Source: Blepharisma stoltei (lineage: Eukaryota > Ciliophora > Heterotrichea > Heterotrichida > Blepharismidae). From it: DNA of 64,000 nt. The DNA lies in the NCBI GenBank assembly GCA_914767885.1, contig CAJZBQ010000043.1, positions 62,001 to 126,000 on the forward strand. Reading direction: 5' to 3'. The notes under the pieces were generated by a model. That model saw nothing but the letters and a program-made list of their open reading frames with translations. It was not told where the DNA came from and ran no database searches. Positions 55,926-64,000 of the stretch are shown here, one piece after another. The position numbers were made by a program, and so were the translations under genes. Within the stretch, counting starts at the first letter, position 1. Every line of letters starts with the position of its first letter.

Positions 55926-58900
55926 ATGTCCTCGCCTCAAATGTAATTCTTAATTAGCACAAATCTCCCAAAATCGCCTGCCAGAAGTATAAAAAGTGGC
56001 AAAAAAGACCCCGAGACGAGATTTTTTGAAAAAAGATTTAACAGACAAGTCCATGTGAGGCCAAGCAGCGCACGGCATGACGACAGCTTTTCAAACGGCA
56101 GCCCAGGACTGCGAAAAAAAGGGCTTTCAGCCAAAAGAAGCAATATAACGAACACTCGTTATCATTTCAAGCGAGAAGACGATTCCAGCTTTATTAGCAG
56201 ACTCAGACCAAGAATGGTGCCAATTGATAAAGAGCGTTTATTTGACGAAAATCTTGAATTAAAGATGAAGCTGAATTCCGTCAATGAATATATTGTAAAG
56301 CAAAAAACCAAAATCAGCTACTTGGAAAAAGAAATTTTAAAGCGAGAAGATTTTATAGACGAGATGCGAAAACAGCCTGTTGAAAATTTATCGTCGCCAG
56401 AAATAAAGCAGTATCACCTGATAGAAGGACTGAAAAATGCTAATAAAGGCTTAAAAAGTGAACTGGAAAAAAAAGAGCACGAAATTGATATGCTGAGGAG
56501 GAATTTAAAATGCACGAAATATGAAGAATTGGAGATTGAAAATCATGCATATATTGATGAGTGTACAAGACTCAGGAGACATTTAGAAAACTTAATGGGC
56601 GGGAAAAAATCCCCTGTGAGTCATATTAATTCAAATAATGATTTTAACCCAAGAAGCGCACCTGAAGATTCTCCTAGTGAAAATGATAAAGCGATTATAG
56701 AAAATTTAAGACAAGAAAATACAGAAATAGTAAAAGCACTGAATAGAGGGACTGAAGAAATAAAAAAATTAAATGAAAGAATTATTGAGCTCGAAAATGA
56801 CTCTGCAAATGAAAAAAAATCAGCGACAAAAAGTTTGAAGACGGAGATCCAGAAATTAAAGCTAAAAATGGATGAAGTTAAGAGGGAAAAAGAAAAAAGT
56901 GAAGAAGAAATGGGGAATAGGATGAAAAAAATGAGCATAGAGCATACAGAAAAAATTGAAAATTTAAATTTGGTTATAAGGAAGCATGAGCTGACGATTT
57001 CGACGTTAAAAAGCGAAATTTCAAATTTAAAAGAAGAATTAAAGGCAAATAAAGAAGACTGAAAGGCTGATAAAGAAGAGCTAAAGAAAAATAAAGAAGA
57101 ATTAAAGGCAGCAAAAGACGAATTGTCAAAGAAAAAAGAGCCAGAAAAGCCAATCATCATGAAAATCCCAAAATTATTTTTAAAAATGTACTTAAAAATG
57201 CAAAAAGAAAAAATAAATATTTTACAATTTTTGCAAAAAATAAGCAAAAATAACAAAAAATTTGAAGATATATCAGAGTTTGTAGAAGAACTAAAAAGAT
57301 TTGATATAAAAATAACTGAAAATGAAGCTTTGCAAGCTATTGATAAAATAGGTGGAAAAATTTCTATAGAAGAAATTATTGCAAGATATGAGCTATTTAT
57401 TCAAGAAGAAATATATTCTGAGTCAAGCTCAGAAGAGGAAGAAAGTGATGTAAATTTTAGCCCAAATGTCAAGCCAATTTCTCCTCAGAGCTCGCCACCT
57501 ACTTCTCTGCGAACTGATGAAGAGTCAAAGCTAAGCCTAAATACGACAATAAAATCTAAGCCTATGATAAAGATTGAAGAAATATCTAATGTTTTAAAGC
57601 ACATTTCACTAATTCCCCCCTCCGTGAGTGAACAAAAAAACTTGTTCGCTCACAGAGGGGGGTTAATTTTTTTTTTTTAAAAAATTTATATATAAATTTT
57701 ATAGAAAAATTGTTTTATCGAAATTTTAAAAAAATCTTAATTCGCAAAAATTGGAAGGCAAATATTAATTTTAATTATAAAAATTTATGTTTTAAAGCGC
57801 AAATTTGTTAAAATTAAACAGAATTAGCTATAGATTTCATTATACTAATTATCACTTATATATCCATTTTTTTTTCATAAAAAATTTTTGTTCGCGGAGG
57901 ATGAGTTTTTGGGCAAAATAGCGATTTTTCTAATGTTTTTGTTCACTCACAGAGGGGAGATTAAGAATGCAGCTTAATAGACTACCAAAATCGTCATTAT
58001 CACAAATATTATTTGGCGAAGCTTTTAGTGGGGAACAATTAGTGTCTAAAGTGCAGCTTATAGGGCTATTTGAAAACCCTCCTTTACAATTCCGATTAAA
58101 TTCAGAGCTAGATAGACTGTGTCAATATTTAATAGAACAAGAAAATATGCCACAGTCAAATATGAATTCTATTACATCTATTCCTAAAAAATAAAAATAA
58201 ATGCTTTTTAAACAAACAATAATTATTTTATTTTGAAAAAAATAGAAAATATTATAAATTTTATTTTGCTAGCTTTTCCTAATGACAATATTATAAATAA
58301 GCTAGAAGCTTCCCTTGAAAACTGGTTCATTTTTGAACAAAGCGACGAATCTCAATTTGACGAGCTTTTATCAGAAGTTGTTAATAAATACAAAATAGAG
58401 CTAGAAGCCGCTTGCACCAATAAAGATACTGAAAAATTAGGCCAAATTACTTTTACTGAGTTTAGAGAAGCATTAAAGGAATGTAAAATTGATTTACCAG
58501 AAAATGTTTTAAAATATATTTCACTGCTGTTTTATTCTCATAATTATGAGCTAAATTCTGCACCTTATATGAGCTTTATACAAGCTTATGGGGATAATTA
58601 TATGGAGGATGAGTATGAAGAAGCTGGAATTTTGGAGGAAGAACAAGCGGATATAGTTAGACAATATTTAGCTAAAATTGCAGAAAAATTGAGAAATTTA
58701 CAGAAATCGCCGAGCGAGGTGTTTATTTCTAATGAATCAGGGCTGATTTCTCCAGATGACTTTTTGGATGGGTTAGAGACTCTGGAGCTAACGAATATTG
58801 ATAAAGATCATTTAAATTTTTTAATGCAAGCATTACAATTTGAAGAAGAACCACAAACTTGTTGTATACAAATAAAAGAGCTTGAAGGTATTTTAAGCCA

Positions 58901-60173
58901 TTATCATGCAGCTCTGGGAGTTTTCGAAGGTAGTGCCACAAGTTCTACAAGTCACATAAAAAAAATCTCAATGCTAGAAGGTGAAGAAAACCTAGACTAC
59001 AGCGAAGACTCCCCTGAAAAATCAAATCAAAACAAACTTTCTCAACAAATAAGTGAGGCTTCTCCATTTGCAGGGGATTTAGCCAATTCTTCAAAATTAA
59101 AAAGTTTAGGCTCTTCTAGAGGTAACATCCCAAGCGGATCAGGGACATTAAAGAAAAGCGATTTAGAAAATTCAGGGACTGAGTCACATAGATTATTAGA
59201 AATAAAATATGAAAAAGGTCCTGAAAATCTGCCCAAAAATTCTGGAGAAAATTCAAGTAATGAAGAATATGAAAATGATATTGAAAGCTACCAAAGCTCA
59301 AATACAAGAAGACAAAGATCGAGCACAAGGGGGCAGGGTGGAGAAGAAAAAAGAAGTGAAAAAGAAGAAATTTATAAAGAAAGTGAGAATAAAGAGAGGG
59401 AGAAAGCAGAAGAAAAGGAAGAAGGAAATATGAATTGTGTTGGAAAAGAAGAAGGGAAGATAGAAAGAGAGGGAGAAAGAGAGGGAGAAAGAGAAGGAAC
59501 GGAAGGAGATGAAGAAAGGGGAGAAGAAGAGCTAGAAGAGCAAGAAGAACAAGAAGAAGAAGAAGGGGAAGAACAAGAAGAAGGAGAACAAGAAGAGGAG
59601 CATGATAAAGTAGGAGAAGAAGGAGAACAAGAAGGGGAAGAAAGTGAAGAAGAAGAAGAAGCTGGGAAAATTCAAGAAGAAAATACCAACATGAATGAGA
59701 AAGAAGGAGAAATTCACCATGAAAAGCTTGATAAAAACGAAGAAACAAAAGAGATTGATATAAACTCAAACGAAAATAAGCACGAGTCTTTCAGCATGCA
59801 AAACTCTATTGAATCAACCAAAAACAGGCTTTCAGAGTCAGCCCTGCAAGTAAGAACTGTAAGTCTAACTGAATCTGAATCTTCAAATGAAGCTGTGGAG
59901 TATCCAAACATCAATAAGCCTCCTTATAATGAAATAATAGAAAATGAGCTCGATGAAAAATCGAACAGAAGCTCAAATATTGGCAATACCAATCGAAGCC
60001 AAAAAATGCAAGTTGAAGATCTAAGAGATTCAAGCGCCGAAAATCTAGAAGACGAAAAATTATTTAAACTTGAAGAAAATAAGACATCATCAAGACTGAA
60101 CTTTGAGCCTGATATTGAGCCTACAAGAAGTGATAAATCTCTTGGATCTTCTAAGAACTCTATGATAAGATAA
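55926..60173 (+). CDS. Long coiled-coil protein with acidic C-terminal region
   Basis: One 15-nt intron, one MITE-C and one very short IES removed, the frame encodes about 1,282 residues. Residues ~70-420 are coiled coil (Lys/Glu heptads, e.g. EIKKLNERIIELEND; a TGA Trp at KEDWKADKEEL). A middle part has helical, EF-hand-like acidic helices (TNKDTEKLGQITFTEFREAL). The last third contains a ~100-residue Glu run (EEEEGEEQEEGEQEEE) and a Ser-rich tail. I infer a cytoskeletal or basal-body structural protein; the family is unknown. It could be two genes, but no ATG start is available downstream of the small IES near 58200. Confidence 0.6.
55943..55957 (+). other. 15-nt intron near the start
   Basis: GTAATTCTTAATTAG; removal joins MSSPQ to ITNLPKSPARSIKSG and bypasses a TAA. 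Confidence 0.8.
57612..57963. mobile_element. MITE family C copy, 352 bp
   Basis: TA at 57610-57611 and 57962-57963. Left hairpin CCCTCCGTGAGTGAACAAAA / CTTGTTCGCTCACAGAGGG; right tandem boxes (TTTTTGTTCGCGGAGG and TTTGTTCACTCACAGAGGG). Excision joins VLKHISL to RMQLNRLPKSS. Confidence 0.85.
58194..58225. other. Very short IES, about 32-50 bp
   Basis: TA pair 58192-58193 / 58224-58225 (other TA pairs nearby also keep the frame). Excision joins TSIPKK to YFILKKIENIINF. Shorter than the other IESs here, so the boundary is uncertain. Confidence 0.5.
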
Positions 60174-60216
60174 CTATTATTTTCACATTAATTGCAATAT
60201 CTTTATAAACATTTAT

Positions 60217-62339
60217 TTATTTTTCTAAATTTATTGAATATTTTTTAGCCCACACCTCAACTGGATTTGGAGACGCAGGCCTTCCTTTTCTGATTTTCTG
60301 TGCATAAGTTTCATTAGGGTCATCTATTTCTAATTTTGTATACCCAAACCTATCTTTTACATCTACAACAGCTGGGATTTGGCAAGAAACTGTAGGGGTT
60401 GCCATAGAGTTTAATGATTGTGTCCTGGTCATTGTAGGAATTAATGTAAATCCTAAGGTGCATGCTGAATACAGCTTGGTTTTTAGTGGTTTTTCAGGCT
60501 TTTCATTTAATAAATTGTTGAGGGAAAGAGCGTGGCTGAGGTTTCTAGTTCCATTAATAGTTATGGCAGAAATTGGGCGGTTTCCAAATGATGTTAATGC
60601 TGAAATTGGCCGGTTTCCGAATGAGGATGTATAAGCCGATATAGGCCTTTGTGAAAAATGTGATGAGCTTGGCCGAAGCCCAGAATTTGGCCTAATAGAC
60701 GACGCATTGGTTTTTGGTCTTATCATTAAATTCACTGGTGATTCAATTGGTGAAACTGGGATAGTCATCTGCCCACTTGTCATCAATTCTTGCAGTGGGC
60801 TTAAGCTTCTTTTAGGGCTTTGCCTCGCATTTGGCATAGCAAGCATCTGTTTAACATTAAAATCTGTTTTTTCTAGCTCAATTTTCCTTATATTCAATAG
60901 TGCTGATTTTGTAGCTATTGGATATACCCTTTACTAATAAATTTTTATATTAATTATTTTTTACCATCTAAAATTCAATTTATTCATATAAAAAATAATT
61001 TTTTTCTGTATGGCTAAAAGTTTCTTGGTCCATTACCCCTTCTTCTGAATACACATTTTTCATAATGGTTTGTGAGATATTCTTTTTCCTTTGTTCCCTC
61101 CACAAAAGCTTGTTTTCTAAGTTTGCCCTTAAGGTATTTTGGGTTTCCCTTGCCAAGCTTTCAGAAAACCGCTCTTTTGAAATTTTTAATGCTTTTACAG
61201 AAGTAGCAGCAATTACAGAAAACTCTATAGGCTTGTTCAGAATAATTGAATCTTCCCCAACCCATTCACCTGATGCTGCAAGGCCAAAATTATAGCAACT
61301 CGTAGTTCTTGACATCAAGCCTTTAGATGGGGCTGATTCTGGTCTTCGCACTGGATGTCTGGAGCTGACTAATTTACATTCTCCTTCTTCTATTATACAG
61401 GTTCTCATTGAATCATAACAATAAATAACTATATAATAATATTTTTATAGTAAAAAATTATAGAAAAATGGTATATAAAAGCGTGGCTGCAGATTTCACC
61501 TTCTCTTATTAGTGAATCGCCATTTTTAAACTTGCAGGGCTCAAAGTAGCTTAAAACTTTTTCTTTTCCAGCTTGGCCAAGCTGTCTTACTCCTGGCACA
61601 GTTTTTACCAAAAATTCTAAGAGCCTAGCGTCATCTTGGATTTTTTTTACCTTTTCCATTGCTCTTTTCATACGTTTTCTGGGGATTTGGATAAGGATTG
61701 AATTTTCCCTTGAAGTTATAGGGCTTTCCCTTGAATAGCCCGATAACGGGATGAAGCCAGCCCGTTATCGGGCTATTCAAGGGAAAGCCCTATACCTTTG
61801 AAGGAATTCATTGATTGTGATCCAATAATTTTGTGTAACCAAAAATTTGAAATTGGTCAAGAAAGTAGTCTTCTTTTGAACGGTTTTTCACATGAAGTTT
61901 TCCACTAACTCTATCAATTTAATAATAAATAAAGCTAAAAGATTTAAAATAAATTATTTTTTTAAAAATAAATGTTTCCCTTTTTTTAAATAAAAAGTTT
62001 GATTTATTTTTTTCTCAAAAAATGCCTTTCTAGATTATTTAAAAGCAAATAAAAATGAGTTTTCTCTTGAAATTAGGGAATAAGTACAATATAAAGATCG
62101 GGCTTCTTATCTTTTTCTGTTATGCAAACTTCTAATGGTGCCAACTCTTTCAGCTTCATTAGATGACAAAACTAATTGGAAGTTACCTCAGCTCTTTGGT
62201 TCGGTGGAATTTGTCTGAGAATAGGATTTTCTTTGAATATGTTTTTGAGTCTCTGAATAATAGTTACATTAATATCTCCTTCAGTCTTGTTTGGCTTCAT
62301 AAGAGCTTCTCTCAGCTCATCTGCTGATTTTTTAAGCAT
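60217..62339 (-). CDS. Cyclic-nucleotide-binding-domain protein
   Basis: Six segments over one 15-nt intron and four IESs give 570 residues. A first cNMP-binding-like unit (ERA-CHLMKLKELAPLEVCI, then PDLYIVLSGKLHVKNRS) is followed by a second (SYFEPCKFKNGDSLIREGEI, then FIIEEGECKLVS ... GEWVGEDSIILNKPIEFSVI, ATSVKALKISKERF). The typical phosphate-binding cassette (F-G-E-x-A-L-L-x(2-3)-R-A) is altered to WVGEDSIILNKPIEFSV, so nucleotide binding is uncertain. The C-terminal 240 residues are Ser/Pro/Arg low complexity with FGNRPISA repeats. Convergent with the coiled-coil gene (43 bp between stops). Confidence 0.75.
60927..60990. other. Short IES, 64 bp
   Basis: TA at 60925-60926 and 60989-60990; excision joins TEKNYFL to YPIATKSALLNIRK. 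Confidence 0.65.
61398..61477. other. Short IES, 80 bp
   Basis: TA at 61396-61397 and 61476-61477; excision joins EICSHAF to IIEEGECKLVS within the second nucleotide-binding unit. Confidence 0.75.
61719..61794. mobile_element. Palindromic 76-bp IES
   Basis: TATA at 61717-61720 and 61791-61794. The element is a near-perfect hairpin: arm 1 TATAGGGCTTTCCCTTGAAT then AGCCCGATAACGGG, loop ATGAAGCCAG, arm 2 the exact complement. Excision joins NQWIPSKV to TSRENSILIQIP. Confidence 0.85.
61908..62082. other. IES, 175 bp
   Basis: TA at 61906-61907 and 62081-62082; excision gives the typical cNMP-domain stretch LYIVLSGKLHVK. Confidence 0.7.
62172..62186 (-). other. 15-nt intron in the cNMP-binding gene
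   Basis: On the minus strand GTAACTTCCAATTAG ends in an in-frame TAG; removal joins PPNQRAE to FCHLMKLKEL. Confidence 0.8.
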
Positions 62340-62540
62340 TTTATTTAATAATACAACTGATATTTTTTGAAATAATTACATAAATGCTCAGACTGTATAG
62401 AAATAATACACAAAGGAAAATTTTACTGAATAATACTAAAGAAAATAAACCATGTAATAAAGAAACGAAAAATATTTTTTAATTTTGTTGACAGAATTTC
62501 CTTATCTATATAATAAAATTTATCTAGAAACTTAATTAAT

Positions 62541-64000
62541 CTAATATGAGTGAGACCATTTTCTAAAGAAAATCAATGTGTCTATACCTAATAGCAATAA
62601 AGGCACATAAAATACTGCCCAAAATGACAGAACATGCACAATTTTTCTATATCTTGGCTTCTTATCACAATAATAGCTTCTCTCAAAATTTGACGAAAAA
62701 TGATCCAGGCTGATTTTTTCTTCAATCAAAATATTTCCATAAGAGTTTCTTATAGACATTTTTAAAAGTCTAAACTGTCAGTCAATCTCTATAAATCCAA
62801 AATTTTTAACTGTGACCCTATGCCCTACGTTAAAGGTAAAAGGAAGCCATCCATAGAGATAAAGCAATATCAAATTTCCTCCCGTCGTAGTTATTGTATG
62901 AGTCATGCCGCTTGACGTAACTTCGTAAAATAAATTATCATTACAAGTAATTTTCAATATTTCTGCCATGTGGACATCTCCAGTTAAAAGAATTACTCCT
63001 GAGATGTCGTTGATTAAGCTTAAAAGTTTATTTCTTGAGTATTCATCCCATCTTTCTGCTTTCCCAAAACGATCTTCTGTATAAACTTGTATCCCACTTG
63101 CTATCAAAGTGATATCTCCAGGCGTTTTTAATTGGTTTTCGAGCCATTTTCATTGCTCTTCGCCTAGGATGTCTACATCTTTTTCATTAAAATAGCGATT
63201 ATCAAGCAAAATAAGCTTGACAGTTTTTCCATTATTTCCAAAGGTTAGGCTATTAAAGCAGCCAAACTTTTTGTATGGGAGTTTTACTGGACTTGCGATG
63301 ATCTGACCAGGAGGCTTTACAGGTTGTTTTCCTCCTTACCTTTAAGGTTTAGTCTTTAGTGAGCGGCTGATAGGTTTCTGAAGCTCTGCGATAGGCGATT
63401 GGAAGTAGCTAATTTCTAAGGATATGCTCCATAGAGTCTATGCCAAAATGCCTTAACTTAACATTTAAGGGGAAAAGACATCCTCCGTTTACCCAGAAGA
63501 AACCCAGGCTTTTCGGTTGAGGAATGACAAACAGTCCGAAGACATAGCTATGTTCCTCCATTCCAATCACATAAAAGTAGTCAAACCTACCTGGATACAT
63601 ATCTGCTGAGGCTGCACTTGATTTTTGCTTGGAATCCATTTCAGCTCACCTTGGCGTTAAGATTCAGACCATTGGAGAGAGAGAGAGAGAGCAGGCCCAT
63701 TTTAATGCATTATTTCCCAAAGCTAAATGAAATATAAATTCCTTTATGGCTTATTGAAATAAAATGGTGACGTTAACTGAAATTGGACTCCGAGGCGACA
63801 CTTCCTGATGGAGCAGTGGACTAGCGAGAGAGGTGGTGAAATATACCTTCAGGGCTTAGGTAGACTGTCTCATTGGGAAGCTTCCCAGACTTTAAGGCCA
63901 TAATTATAGTTTAATTTAGCTTTATGGCTTGTTCTATTTATATTGTCTTTTTCATCAATAAACTCAAGAAATAATTCTTTATAAGCATCTTTTAGAGGAA
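62541..64000 (-). CDS. PhoD-like phosphatase, 5' part beyond the window
   Basis: Three visible segments (64000-63923, 63744-63724, 63250-62541) read NRTSHKGIYISF + SLTFGNNGKTVKLILLDNRY. The PhoD/alkaline phosphatase D catalytic region follows: GEEQWKWLENQLKTP (TGA = Trp), LIASGIQVYTEDRFGKAERW, ISGVILLTGDVHMAE and EVTSSGMTHTI, which contain the metal-binding Asp/His. A C-terminal membrane segment (IVHVLSFWAVFYVPLLLLGI) ends the protein. PhoD enzymes hydrolyse phosphomono/diesters, often at the surface. The N-terminus is outside the window. Two retroposon-type insertions disrupt the gene. Confidence 0.8.
63253..63725. mobile_element. IES with an antisense retroposon-like core, 473 bp
   Basis: TA at 63251-63252 and 63724-63725; excision joins GIYISF to SLTFGNNGKTVK, as in relatives. 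On the minus strand the core starts CATTAAAATGGGCCTGCTC with a (CT)n run and contains a 76-codon frame (MDSKQKSSAASADMYPGRFD). No target duplication found. Confidence 0.65.
63753..63919 (+). mobile_element. Short retroposon in the PhoD gene
   Basis: An 11-bp target duplication CTTTATGGCTT (63742-63752 and 63920-63930) containing TA. Starts ATAAAATGGTGACG; near its 3' end is the stem GGGAAGCTTCCC followed by TAGTTTAATTTAG. At 167 bp it is the shortest copy, probably internally deleted. Confidence 0.75.

Noticed and set aside
59116-59769. 217-codon Leu-rich minus-strand frame
   Set aside because: Antisense of the Glu/Lys-rich tail; the Leu/Phe composition is the complement of GAA/GAG codons.

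Overview
The window looks like germline (micronuclear) DNA of a heterotrich ciliate, most likely Blepharisma or a close relative. Three signs agree. TGA is read as tryptophan inside conserved proteins (MCM6, the PPTC7 phosphatase, the SAM carrier, DZIP1, PhoD), while genes end at TAA or TAG. Spliceosomal introns are exactly 15 nt (GT...AG). Nearly every gene is interrupted by a segment that, removed between two TA dinucleotides with one TA kept, restores an open conserved frame: these are internal eliminated sequences (IESs). The species name is inference; no rRNA gene is present.

Layout, left to right: a partial membrane protein (-); two hypothetical genes around a secreted 8-cysteine protein; ataxin-3 with UIMs and UBX; DCAF7/WDR68; cyclase-associated protein (CAP); DAD1; a longin SNARE; a carrier-like protein; MCM6 (-); a TPR/IQ protein; a BET bromodomain protein; DZIP1-like (-); an intergenic MITE carrying a retroelement; a Glu/Pro/Gln repeat protein ending in a CaaX box; a zinc-finger/TPR protein; PPTC7 phosphatase (-) and a VPS9 Rab GEF (-); NDR kinase; a CDPK (-); ribosomal protein uL1; SAM carrier (-); a TMEM8/CREST-like membrane protein (-); PEX11 (-); a 1,415-residue membrane PAS protein; a homeodomain-like gene; a coiled-coil/acidic protein; a cyclic-nucleotide-binding protein (-); and a PhoD-like phosphatase (-) that runs off the right edge. 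Genes are housekeeping or ciliate-cell genes packed tightly (gaps down to 9 bp) on both strands; no operon logic is apparent.

The accessory layer is the striking part. Three MITE families (called A, B and C here) are scattered through exons, introns and spacers. They share one asymmetric plan: the terminal box is repeated in tandem at one end and as a hairpin at the other, with a similar linker between the tandem boxes. Family B also carries a decayed stretch resembling the C-terminus of a pogo/Tc1-mariner transposase. Other MITEs (D-G) and short TA-bounded IESs of about 56-115 bp complete the set, and several elements are nested. A second class is a retroposon family beginning with AAATGG, ending in a stem-loop plus a short-repeat tail ((TAATC)n, (CTAA)n or (GAT)n), with target-site duplications of 8-15 bp. 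Several copies sit inside exons, and there the duplication contains TA, so TA-TA excision removes them precisely.

All frames and junctions were worked out by eye. Where several TA pairs give the same product, boundaries are uncertain by a few bases; family assignments rest on remembered motifs, not on searches.
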